DNA of 64,000 nt from Betaproteobacteria bacterium. GTDB lineage: Bacteria; Pseudomonadota; Gammaproteobacteria; Burkholderiales; Ga0077523. The stretch is taken from positions 1 to 64,000 of the forward strand of contig WGLR01000017.1 of NCBI GenBank assembly GCA_016125475.1, given 5' to 3'. The notes beneath the pieces are model-generated. The model did no database searches. It was not told the origin of the DNA and saw only the letters and a list, made by a program, of their open reading frames with translations. Below, one piece after another: positions 16,227 through 24,335 of this stretch (the first letter of the stretch is position 1; every line of letters begins with the position of its first letter). Position numbers and translations under genes: made by a program.

Positions 16227-16493
16227 GTGTGGTGGGCGAAGACGCACTTTCGCCGCCGGCCTGTGGCGGCGGGTGTCCGGCAGGCCGGAGTCTGCGACTC
16301 ATCCGGTTGCCGGGGCCGTCGGGGCGTCGGCCCTGCGGCCGGGCGACCTCCCGGACTGCCCCTCGAAGACTTCACGCACGTTCACCCGGAGGCCGCACCG
16401 ACGAAGCGACGGAGCCCGTGCGTCCGGGCCGTCGACAGTCGGGCCGGTCCGAAGGCGCCGGGATGGCATGGCCGGGAGGAGCGCCGTCGCAGG

Positions 16494-16904
16494 TCAGGCC
16501 ACCCGCAACCCTTCGTCGTCGGGCGGAACGCCGGGCGCCAGGACGTTCCCGGGTGGCGAGACGTTCGGAACGAGGGTGAGCGAGTCGACGCCGTGGCGCG
16601 CACGGGCGCGCAGACATTTCTCGTCTCCCGGTTCGAGTTCACGACAGGGCCCCGGTCGTCGCTCGTAGAGCGTGCAGCGAACGCTCCGGCCGACCTCGCC
16701 CTCCAGCGCGACGCACCGTGGTTCGGGCTGACTCGTGCCCGCCATGCACGCGTAGACCGGCGTGATGGGTATCACGAGTTCGTCGGGTATCCCGTGGACT
16801 TCCGCCTCGGCCCAGTAGAAGGAAACGCGAAAGGTCGTGCAGCATGCGCCGCAGGACACGCAGGGGTTGCCGGGCGGGATGCCGGCGGGAGAGGGTGGGA
16901 GCAA
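16494..16904 (-). CDS. YkgJ-family cysteine cluster protein
   Basis: A small protein with the zinc- or iron-chelating pattern CVSCGACC near its start, then RCVALEGEVG and RCTLYERRPGPCRE. The eight or so cysteines fit the YkgJ family, whose biochemical role is unclear. The start is uncertain: no in-frame ATG exists. TTG at 16904 gives the usual family length (136 residues), and the frame is open to a TTG at 17003. It is convergent with the SoxYZ-like gene. Confidence 0.75.
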   Translation of the reverse strand: MLPPSPAGIPPGNPCVSCGACCTTFRVSFYWAEAEVHGIPDELVIPITPVYACMAGTSQPEPRCVALEGEVGRSVRCTLYERRPGPCRELEPGDEKCLRARARHGVDSLTLVPNVSPPGNVLAPGVPPDDEGLRVA

Positions 16905-17055
16905 GTGGTGCGAACACCGGAATGCGGAGCGTGAATTCTCGCCGAGCGCGTGATCTGCTGGCAATGGGTCGGACGCATGAGGATGCCTTCCGACGGCAGG
17001 CAAACATGCAGACCAGACCCTGCCGGACGCCTCCCCGGTGTGGCCGACTGGACGA

Positions 17056-17823
17056 TCATCGCCGGAATCGGATCCGCCGTCCGGCCGCCACCAGTCCCAG
17101 TCCGGACAGCAGGAGGACTGCCGCCGAGGGTTCCGGCACCGGGGCGGCCGCGACGTTGGTGAAACGGATCTGCCCCGCGCTCGAATCGATCAGAACGTCG
17201 TTGCCGTCGATCGTCGCCGATGCGACCGAGAGTCCGTTCAAGCCGACACCCGCGCTCGTCGTGTCCGCGATCGTGAGCCCGAGTGCGCCCGAAGACGGAT
17301 CCCAGACGTAGCGGCCCGACTCGAGCGCACTCGCGCCGGATCGATCCGTTCCGAACAGGTAGGTGCCGTCCGGCAGGAAGCTGAGCACCGTCAGGTCTCC
17401 GGGAGCCGGATCGTCTCGCAGGGACCAGCTCCCGACGAGCGGGGACGTCGGGCTCGTGAGACGCGGCAGGACCAGGTCGGCCGGCACGGCAGGTACGTCG
17501 AGCGTGTCACCGGTCACGAACACGGTGAGCGGGGGGTCGTTCGAGAGCCCCCACCTGCCGTCCCCGTCGACCTTCGTGACGATCCCGAGCGCGCCGGTCT
17601 GCTCGTTCCAGGTATAGGTGCCGCGCTCGACGCCGGGCCTGCCGGTCGGGTCGCGTACCGGATCCCCGTGATCGTTCAGGAAATATTCGCCGTCGGGGAA
17701 GAACGAGAGCGTCACGACACCCCCGGCGTCGCCGAGATCGACGCCGAGCCAGCTCCCCCAGATGGAGGCTGCCGAGGCATTCACGGAAACGAGCAAGAGG
17801 GCCGACAGAATCAGGCGACGCAT
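17056..17823 (-). CDS. PEP-CTERM protein with duplicated domain
   Basis: A 255-residue secreted protein. The signal peptide (LILSALLLVSVNASA) is followed by two copies of a beta-rich unit of about 95 residues. Each copy has GSW, then an LSFxPDG core, and ends in a Y-W-SGALG-like stretch (TYTWNEQTGALGI and RYVWDPSSGALGL). The tail PVPEPSAAVLLLSGLGL plus an Arg-rich end is a PEP-CTERM exosortase sorting signal. GGAGG precedes the ATG at 17823. The role is probably in the envelope or extracellular matrix; the ligand is unknown. Confidence 0.85.
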   Translation of the reverse strand: MRRLILSALLLVSVNASAASIWGSWLGVDLGDAGGVVTLSFFPDGEYFLNDHGDPVRDPTGRPGVERGTYTWNEQTGALGIVTKVDGDGRWGLSNDPPLTVFVTGDTLDVPAVPADLVLPRLTSPTSPLVGSWSLRDDPAPGDLTVLSFLPDGTYLFGTDRSGASALESGRYVWDPSSGALGLTIADTTSAGVGLNGLSVASATIDGNDVLIDSSAGQIRFTNVAAAPVPEPSAAVLLLSGLGLVAAGRRIRFRR

Positions 17824-18212
17824 GGCGGAGCCTCCATGGCAGTGGTCAGGAGGCCGACCCGGCGCGGTGCGCGCGTCCCGGATCCGACCCGGATTTCGAT
17901 CCCTGCTCCCTGCAGGTGCAGCACCGCGTCGCAGCCGTGTCGCGCGAACCGGTGCCGATCGAACGGGATGGATTGCACCGCGAATCGAGGCCGCCCGCAT
18001 CACCCGTTCGGGCTACGTCGTTTCGGAGCAGCACGGTGCGCCTTCGGCCCGGGCGACGGAGGACTCCCACGGCAGCGTCGCTCGCGTCCTCCGCTCGGGT
18101 CGCGACGGTATCGTGGAGGCGTGTACCTCGCGAAAGCCCGTTGACCCTCCGCGGACGGGGCGGACCGTCCCGCACTTCCCGTGGCGACGGTATCGGGCCG
18201 GTGGCCCGGAAC
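17824..18212. other. intergenic region, nothing recognised
   Basis: 389 bases between two minus-strand genes. It contains only overlapping low-quality frames in both strands. It should carry the promoter of the PEP-CTERM gene. Confidence 0.5.
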
Positions 18213-19208
18213 TCAGCGGCCGGTGTCGTAGATGCGCAATTGCGCGGGCAGGGGGCCGGAGGCCGGGAGCGCGACGATGAGCCGGTGCAGAGCCGGGACG
18301 AACAGGGATGTTCTCGCGCCTCGCCGGGTCCGGATGGACGCCGTGCGCGCGAGTGTCGGTGCATGCGCGTCGTGCACTTCGACCATGCCGGCCCCACCGC
18401 TCACGTAGACGAGGTCCCGCGCGCGGTCGAAGTGGATGTCGTCCGCGTCCGCGACCGTCGGCACGCTCTCGAGAATCTTGCCCGAGCGCGTGTCCAGCAC
18501 GATGAGGCGTGCCGGGTCGCGGGTGGCCACGAACAGCCGGTGGCCGCCGTCGTCGAGCGCCATCGGGAAGTTGGCGGCCGCCGGCAGGGGCCAGCGCGCG
18601 ACGACCCGGCCTGCCGTGCGGTCGACGACCTCCACCGCGCTGTCGCGGGGAACGTTGACGTAGATCCGTCCACCGTCGGGAGCGAGCCGGAAGGATTCGG
18701 GATGTCCGGGCAGCCGGATGCGGCGCAAGACGCGACCCCGCACGACGTCCGCTTCCAGCAGGGCGGCCGTTTCGCCGCTGCCAGCTCCGAACCACACGTG
18801 ATCCGAATGCGGATCCCTGCGCACATTGTCGCCGTCGTCCGGCAACTGCACCTCGCCTTCGCGTTCGAGCGTGCGCGTGTCGATGATCGTCGCGCGTCCG
18901 GCCGTCGCATCGGTGACCACCACACGGTGCAGGCTCGGGACCACGATCACGCCCTGGGGGGCACCGAACGGCGTGATGCGCGCGACCCGGCGGCGCTTGC
19001 GCATGTCGACGACGTCGACTTCGCCGCTTCCGAGAGCGGCCACGTAGAGGTGGTGATCCCGAGGGTCGAGGGAAAGGTGATCGATGCGGCCGGACACGCC
19101 GGGCAGGTCGATCCGCGCGACCAGCGGGAATGCCGGCGTCGCCTCACCGCGGGCCGGCGCGGCCAGCACGGCAAGCATGCACAACGTCGTGAAGGCGCGT
19201 CGATGCAA
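18213..19208 (-). CDS. YncE-like secreted beta-propeller protein
   Basis: A 331-residue protein with a signal peptide and a seven-blade-like series of repeats, such as HLYVAALGSGEVDVVDM, RVVVTDATAGRATIIDT and RLFVATRDPARLIVLDT. Such YncE/PQQ-propeller proteins sit in the periplasm and bind partners unknown in most cases. The start is TTG at 19208: AGGAGG (complement of 19216-19221) lies seven bases upstream, and no in-frame ATG is near the signal peptide. It is divergent from the SGNH hydrolase gene. Confidence 0.82.
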   Translation of the reverse strand: MHRRAFTTLCMLAVLAAPARGEATPAFPLVARIDLPGVSGRIDHLSLDPRDHHLYVAALGSGEVDVVDMRKRRRVARITPFGAPQGVIVVPSLHRVVVTDATAGRATIIDTRTLEREGEVQLPDDGDNVRRDPHSDHVWFGAGSGETAALLEADVVRGRVLRRIRLPGHPESFRLAPDGGRIYVNVPRDSAVEVVDRTAGRVVARWPLPAAANFPMALDDGGHRLFVATRDPARLIVLDTRSGKILESVPTVADADDIHFDRARDLVYVSGGAGMVEVHDAHAPTLARTASIRTRRGARTSLFVPALHRLIVALPASGPLPAQLRIYDTGR

Positions 19209-19522
19209 GGCATGTCCTCCTGGTCGCGGGCGTTCGCGATCCGTCCCGAAACCGTTCGACCGCGACCGGCTCGCAAGTTTCCCCGGTGGGCCGGACGGAT
19301 CCGGCGCGATCGTCGCGAGGACGCTCGCGACGCCCGTCGCAGACGTCGCTTGTCTCCGGCAAAGTGCTATGGCACGCTCCTCGCTATCCTCGCGAGGCGG
19401 CGTCGTTCCGCAGATTTCGGCCCGAAGTGAAGCGAGAAGGCCGCAGGTCCGCATGCGACGCTCAGCCGCCAGGGGTGGCCGTGCTCGAGGGCGGTCCCGG
19501 ATCAGAAAAGGAGACTAATCAA
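19209..19522. other. divergent intergenic region
   Basis: 314 bases between the propeller gene (minus) and the SGNH hydrolase (plus). A TGCTATGGC at 19365-19373 resembles an extended -10, but no -35 is well placed. No gene is supported. Confidence 0.45.
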
Positions 19523-20662
19523 ATGAAGAAAATTGCAGCAGGCACCGCGGGTGTCGTGCTGGCACTCGTGGTCGGAGCGGCACCCGCGACTGCCGCATCG
19601 TCGTTCGACCAGATGTTCGTTTTCGGCGACAGCCTCTCCGACAACGGAAACCTGTTCCAGATGACGCAGGTGATTCCGGGGCTCGGCCTTCCGCCATCAC
19701 CGCCCTACGCGCAGCGCCTCTCGAACGGTCCCGTCGCCGCGGAACACCTGGCGGCGATGTTCGGCATCACGCTCGCGCCTTCCCTGAGCGGCGGCACCGA
19801 TTATGCGGTCGCCGGCGCCGCGACTTCGACGTATACGGCGCCCTACGAACCGTCGCCGCCGCTTACACCTCCCAGCTCGACGGTCACCGTGAGCAACTAC
19901 ATCCCGACGAAGTACTGGCCCGTGGACGGCGTGGTCAACGTCTCCGTCACGGCCGACAAGGGCATGCAGTGGGAAGTCGACCAGTTCAAGGCCGCGGCAC
20001 CTGCCTTCAACCCGAATTCGTCCCTGTTCATGGTCTGGGGGGGCGCGAACGACTTCTTCCTGCTGCCCGGTCTCGTCTCGATCGCGAGCGATCCGCAGGC
20101 GACGGCCCTGGCGACTGCAGGCGGTGCTGCCGCGCAGATCGGGAGCTTCGTGAGCCAGCTCTACGATTCCGGCGCGCGCAATTTCCTGGTGCCCAACCTG
20201 CCGAACGTCGCGAACATTCCGGGCTTCGCGACCCTTTCCCCGACCGACAAGCAGGTGCTCACCGACCTCACGCAGTACTTCAACGTGAATCTCGCCGGAC
20301 AGCTCGTTGCGCTGAGCGCCGCGCATCCGGACATGAACATCATCGGATTCGACACGTATACCGCGTTCGAGAGCGTCCTCGCGAATCCGGCCGCGTTCGG
20401 TCTCACGAACGTGACGGACGCGTGTCTCGCCTCCGTCACCGCGACGCCGTGTGCACAGCCGGACTCGTACCTGTTCTGGGACGACGCACATCCGACCACG
20501 CGTGGCGCCCAGATCATCGCGGATGCGCTGTACGGCCGTGTGCAGGCGGCGATGGTGCCGGAGCCCGGGACCTGGGCGCTGATGGTGGCGGGACTGTCGC
20601 TGGTCGGCTGGTCGGCGAGCCGCCGGGTTCGCGGCGGGCGCGCGGCGGTGACCGCCGTCTGA
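19523..20662 (+). CDS. PEP-CTERM SGNH/GDSL hydrolase
   Basis: A 379-residue secreted esterase or lipase of the SGNH family. After a signal peptide (VVLALVVGAAPATA), block I is FGDSLSDNG with nucleophile S37, block III is WGGANDFF near residue 175, and the Asp-His pair is in WDDAHPTT near residue 320. The C-terminus VPEPGTWALMVAGLSLVGW followed by arginines is a PEP-CTERM signal, so the enzyme is probably processed by an exosortase encoded elsewhere. AAGGAG at 19508-19513 supports the ATG. A perfect intrinsic terminator follows. Confidence 0.92.
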   Translation: MKKIAAGTAGVVLALVVGAAPATAASSFDQMFVFGDSLSDNGNLFQMTQVIPGLGLPPSPPYAQRLSNGPVAAEHLAAMFGITLAPSLSGGTDYAVAGAATSTYTAPYEPSPPLTPPSSTVTVSNYIPTKYWPVDGVVNVSVTADKGMQWEVDQFKAAAPAFNPNSSLFMVWGGANDFFLLPGLVSIASDPQATALATAGGAAAQIGSFVSQLYDSGARNFLVPNLPNVANIPGFATLSPTDKQVLTDLTQYFNVNLAGQLVALSAAHPDMNIIGFDTYTAFESVLANPAAFGLTNVTDACLASVTATPCAQPDSYLFWDDAHPTTRGAQIIADALYGRVQAAMVPEPGTWALMVAGLSLVGWSASRRVRGGRAAVTAV

Positions 20663-20690
20663 GTCACGATCGCGATTGCCTGCGGGAACG

Positions 20691-20720
20691 GAGGGCCGGC
20701 GTTGCCGGCCCTCTTCTTTT
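20691..20720 (+). terminator. intrinsic terminator after SGNH hydrolase
   Basis: GAGGGCCGGC (20691-20700), loop GTT, GCCGGCCCTC (20704-20713), then TTCTTTT. It is a ten-base perfect stem with a T-tract on the plus strand. Confidence 0.92.
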
Positions 20721-20875
20721 GTGTGCCGCCACGCCGGGTCGTGCGGATGCCGGCGTGACGGGGACGGTCCGGCCGGGATATGGCATAAGATCCGTGCCAG
20801 TGGCCGAAGCGGGTTCCGGGAACCCCAAGCGGAAGCCGATTTCCGGACCTGGGTCCGACGTTTCTGGGAGTGATC

Positions 20876-21577
20876 ATGGATGGTGTGAAGGCTCTGTTCT
20901 TCGATGTGTTCGGCACGGTGGTCGACTGGCGCACGAGTGTCGCGCGGGAAGCGCGCGTGCTGCTCGAGCCGCGCGGGTACTCGCTCGACTGGCTCGCTTT
21001 TGCGGATGCGTGGCGAGCCGAGTATCAGCCCGGGATGGAGGAGGTGCGTTCCGGACGGCTCCCGTTCGCGCGGCTCGACGTGATCCACCGCAGGATGCTG
21101 GACCGTATCGTTCCGAAGTTCGATCTCGGAAAACTGGACGAGACGACCCTCAGGAACCTGAATCTCGCCTGGCACCGACTCGACGCCTGGCCGGATTCCA
21201 CGCGCGGCCTGCATCGCCTCCGGGAGAAGTACTTCATTGCACCCGTGTCGAACGGCAACATCGCGCTGATGGTCGATCTGGCGCGCCGCAACGACTTCCG
21301 CTGGGACACGATTCTCGGCGCCGAGATCGCGGGCGACTACAAGCCGAAACCCCGCGTCTATCTGGCTGCCGCCGAAGCGCTGGCGCTGGAACCCGGGCAG
21401 TGCATGATGGTCGCGGCGCACAGCGACGACCTCGCGGCGGCGGCGTCGAACGGATTGCGCACGGCCCACGTCGCGCGTCCGAACGAGCACGGTCCGGGCA
21501 AGGGAGAGCCCGGACCCACCGTGCCCGTGGACGTGGCCGCATCCTCCTTCGAGGATCTGGCCGACAGGATCGTCTGA
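20876..21577 (+). CDS. haloacid dehalogenase, type II
   Basis: A 233-residue HAD-superfamily enzyme of the L-2-haloacid dehalogenase type. Motif I is FFDVFGTVVDWR with the nucleophile Asp, motif II is PVSNGNIALM, motif III lysine is in GDYKPKPRVY, and motif IV is VAAHSDDLAAA. It hydrolyses 2-haloacids through an aspartyl ester in the classical family; other small acids are possible. GGGAG lies five bases before the ATG at 20876, with an in-frame GTG at 20870. Confidence 0.88.
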   Translation: MDGVKALFFDVFGTVVDWRTSVAREARVLLEPRGYSLDWLAFADAWRAEYQPGMEEVRSGRLPFARLDVIHRRMLDRIVPKFDLGKLDETTLRNLNLAWHRLDAWPDSTRGLHRLREKYFIAPVSNGNIALMVDLARRNDFRWDTILGAEIAGDYKPKPRVYLAAAEALALEPGQCMMVAAHSDDLAAAASNGLRTAHVARPNEHGPGKGEPGPTVPVDVAASSFEDLADRIV

Positions 21578-21676
21578 GCACGTCGCACGATCAGACCCGG
21601 GCACGAGCCGCGTCCCTCTCGAGACTGCGGACGTGCCCGGGCGGCGGGTCCTGGGCCGTGTCGTCCGGCAGCGGCC

Positions 21677-22336
21677 TCAGAAGCGATAGATCGCGTCGAG
21701 AGAGACGAGACTCAGCGAGCCTTTTCCGGTCCCCGTGTGCGCGGCGAAGTTGGCGTCCGACCCCGCCTTGCCGAAGTATTCGTATTCGACCCTCAGGCCG
21801 AAGTTGTCCGTGAGGTCGTACTCGCCGCCGACGCCGAATGCCGCGCGCACGTGACTTTCCTTGTTCTGGTAGGCCGCGGTTTCCACGGTGTCCGCCTTGA
21901 GCCGGTTGTCCGCGATGCCGATCTTGCCGAAGACCAACAGACCGTCGTCCAGGGGGAGGGTCCCGACCCCGAAGACGTTCCAGATTCTCGCGGTGTACTT
22001 GATGCCCGTGTCCGCCGTGCCCGGGTTGCGATAGTGGAAGCTCCGCAGGTCGTCGTAGCCACCCTCGACCGCGAAGTTCCGGTTGAACTGGTAGCCCACG
22101 CCGAGCTTGAAGCCGACGCCCGACTTGTCCACGGAAGACGACGGCGGCAGACCTGCAGCGATCGCCTGCCCGTCGAGAGCGCCCCGTTCGACACCCATGC
22201 GCGCGTAGCCGACGGCGCCCAGCACGTACGGGCCCTGTGCGAGTTCTGCGGCCTGGGCCATCGAGCAGGCTCCGAGAATTGCGACGGAGCAGGTTCCCGC
22301 CACGACGGCCGACTTGAACATCCTGGTGCGAGGCAT
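21677..22336 (-). CDS. outer-membrane beta-barrel protein (OmpA/OmpX-like)
   Basis: A 219-residue protein with a signal peptide and alternating beta strands typical of an eight-stranded barrel: GPYVLGAVGYARMG, VGFKLGVGYQFNRN, FGLRVEYEYFGKAG. It ends in LDAIYRF, the terminal aromatic signal used by the Bam machinery. GGAGAA precedes the ATG. Function is unknown; related barrels act in adhesion or envelope integrity. It is divergent from a PEP-CTERM gene. Confidence 0.88.
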   Translation of the reverse strand: MPRTRMFKSAVVAGTCSVAILGACSMAQAAELAQGPYVLGAVGYARMGVERGALDGQAIAAGLPPSSSVDKSGVGFKLGVGYQFNRNFAVEGGYDDLRSFHYRNPGTADTGIKYTARIWNVFGVGTLPLDDGLLVFGKIGIADNRLKADTVETAAYQNKESHVRAAFGVGGEYDLTDNFGLRVEYEYFGKAGSDANFAAHTGTGKGSLSLVSLDAIYRF

Positions 22337-22509
22337 TTCGATTCTCCATGAAGAGGGCGGGACATGATTCGTCCCGGCCGGTGGTATGCGTGCGGGCGTC
22401 CCCCGCGGGAGACACCCGTGCCGGCCCCTGCGCGGAACGGACCGTCCTCGCGCCTCGCGCCGACAGTCCGAATTCTGGGTGGAGGTCCGGGGACCAGACA
22501 GTAGCGAGC

Positions 22510-22537
22510 GTCACGAAATCGCGTGACTGGCGTCACG
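22510..22537. promoter_or_regulatory. interlocked GTCAC/GTGAC palindromes
   Basis: GTCACG-AAATCG-CGTGAC (22510-22527) shares its right arm with CGTGAC-TGGC-GTCACG (22522-22537). The second contains GTGA-N6-TCAC, the core spacing of CRP-family sites. Regulator unknown. Confidence 0.4.
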
Positions 22538-22643
22538 ACCGGGCCATGGTCCGGCGCCGTCGTGCCGGCTGCGGTCAGGTGCCGGAGGTCACTGTCCCGA
22601 TGACGTTCGTCACGGGAGGCCGCCGGGGCGCAGCCGGTCCGTC

Positions 22644-22672
22644 TTGAGACACGTCCGCACTGATGATATGGT
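22644..22672 (+). promoter_or_regulatory. sigma-70 promoter of PEP-CTERM gene
   Basis: TTGAGA (22644-22649) matches five of six -35 positions. TATGGT (22667-22672) matches four of six -10 positions at the ideal 17-base spacing. The predicted start is near 22679, giving a leader of about 86 bases. Confidence 0.55.
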
Positions 22673-22764
22673 CCAAATGCAATTCACAAACAGTCCACGG
22701 ATCGTGCGCCGTGCTGTCGTGCGTGTCGGTACCGTCGGACGGCCTGCCAGAAGGAGACACGACC

Positions 22765-23613
22765 ATGACCATTCGCACGCTGTGTGCACGCCTGGGTTTC
22801 GGGCTCGCCGTTGCAGGCGCGATGACGGGTAACGCGAGTGCCCTCGTCTTCGACAGCGGGACCACCGAGAATTTTTCGGACACCGTCCCGGAAGGCATCC
22901 AGGTCTACGACAGTCCTGCCGCCGTGCCGACGACGCTCAACGTGCTCGCGGGCGCCTCGGTGGGATCGACGACGCTGGTTCACGACTTCTCGGTGCTCAA
23001 CGCCTTTCCCGGCGCGACCTTCGGCGACACAGTGCGCGGTTTCGACCAGTCCGACGTGAACCTCCACGGGGGCACGTTCCGGACGCTCGATCTCGCGAAC
23101 GGTGCCCACGGGACGATTCTGGGCGGCACCTTCACGTGCGGCGGCAGCGCGCGCTGTGTCGGACTATTCGACAGCAGCACGGCGACGATCGCGGGGGGTG
23201 ACTTCGCCACGGCGCCGGTCTTCGCGTTCGACAGTTCCCGGCTCGCGGTGACGGGCGGCAGCCTCGGCGGTGGCGTGGTCGCCGACCACGGCGAGGCGGC
23301 CATCCATGGCGGGGATGTCGGGTCGGTTCAGGCGACGAACGGCGTCGTGACCCTGTTCGGAAGCAGCTTCGTCGTTCACGAGGACGGGGTGGCCGATCCG
23401 ATCCTGACCACCTACGGCGTGATCCCCGAGTTCACCCACGGCACGATCAGCGGCACCCTCGGCGACGGAACCGTGCTGACGGACATGCCCTACCAGGTGG
23501 GCAACAACGGCAACATCGTGATCGCGGCGGCGGTGCCCGAGCCTTCGACGCTCGCGTTCCTCGCGGCGGGTGCCGGGCTCGTCGCCGGCGTCGCGCGACG
23601 CCGGCGACACTGA
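22765..23613 (+). CDS. PEP-CTERM protein
   Basis: A 282-residue secreted protein with a signal peptide (LGFGLAVAGAMTGNASA). The body is built of short beta-helix-like turns (DVNLHGGTFRTLDL, STATIAGGDFATA, SRLAVTGGSLGGG). The C-terminal VPEPSTLAFLAAGAGLVAG plus an arginine cluster is a PEP-CTERM signal. AAGGAGA at 22751-22757 sets the start. It is probably an exported surface or matrix protein; ligand unknown. Confidence 0.87.
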   Translation: MTIRTLCARLGFGLAVAGAMTGNASALVFDSGTTENFSDTVPEGIQVYDSPAAVPTTLNVLAGASVGSTTLVHDFSVLNAFPGATFGDTVRGFDQSDVNLHGGTFRTLDLANGAHGTILGGTFTCGGSARCVGLFDSSTATIAGGDFATAPVFAFDSSRLAVTGGSLGGGVVADHGEAAIHGGDVGSVQATNGVVTLFGSSFVVHEDGVADPILTTYGVIPEFTHGTISGTLGDGTVLTDMPYQVGNNGNIVIAAAVPEPSTLAFLAAGAGLVAGVARRRRH

Positions 23614-23648
23614 CACCGCAACGCGGACGGGGCACGTCCCTGCCGGCT

Positions 23649-24335
23649 TCACGGGCGGCGGTTCGATCCGCCGCCCGAATTCTTGTGGCCGTACATCGCC
23701 ACGTCCGCGCGCGCGACGAACGCGGACGTGGTCTCAGCAGACTCGAACTCCACGATCCCCGCACTGATTCCGAGCGGACCATCCCGCCATAACGGATCCT
23801 GCCTCACGCAGTGATCGCGGATTCTCGCGACCACCGCGTGACCGTGCGCCGCGTTGCTGCCCGGCAGAAGCAGTGCGAACTCGTCTCCTCCGAGCCGGAA
23901 GCCCCGGTCGACGTGTTCGCGGATCGCGCGGCGGATGGCGTTCCCGAACTGCTGGAGCACCGCGTCGCCGCGCGCGTGCCCGGACAGGTCGTTCACCTGC
24001 TTGAAACGGTCGAGGTCCATCAGTACCAGCGTGAGCGGAACCACGAGTCGCCGGGCGCGCGTGCACTCGGCCTCGACCTCCTCGGCGAACGCACGCCTGT
24101 TACCGAGACCCGTCAGCGCGTCCGAGCGGGCCAGCGACAGCAGCGCCAGGTGTTCGCGCCGCAGTGCGTGGACGAGCAGCGCGATCAGCACGCCCACCGC
24201 CGCCTCCGTGAACCATTCCCGCGGGGAGTGGGGCAGTCCTCCGGTCTCGATCACGTCGGTCAGGATCGGAAAGCACACGAGGAGATACATCCATGCGCGG
24301 CTGGTGCTCGCGCGAGCGGGGGACTCGAGCGGCAT
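23649..24335 (-). CDS. membrane GGDEF diguanylate cyclase
   Basis: A 228-residue protein with two N-terminal helices (about 14-30 and 42-58) and a GGDEF domain. The active-site motif GGDEF is intact at residues 149-153, so it should make cyclic di-GMP. The inhibitory RxxD site five residues before the motif is absent (EHVD there). Upstream DLDRFKQVND is the substrate-binding region. Its ATG overlaps the stop of the Nramp-like gene (TGATG), so the two are probably co-translated. There is no sensor domain beyond the membrane helices. Confidence 0.9.
   Translation of the reverse strand: MPLESPARASTSRAWMYLLVCFPILTDVIETGGLPHSPREWFTEAAVGVLIALLVHALRREHLALLSLARSDALTGLGNRRAFAEEVEAECTRARRLVVPLTLVLMDLDRFKQVNDLSGHARGDAVLQQFGNAIRRAIREHVDRGFRLGGDEFALLLPGSNAAHGHAVVARIRDHCVRQDPLWRDGPLGISAGIVEFESAETTSAFVARADVAMYGHKNSGGGSNRRP

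Larger units (their letters stand above)
22337..22764. other. divergent regulatory region between barrel and PEP-CTERM genes
   Basis: 428 bases without a gene. It holds interlocked GTCAC/GTGAC palindromes at 22510-22537 and a good sigma-70 promoter at 22644-22672 for the plus-strand gene. Confidence 0.6.
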
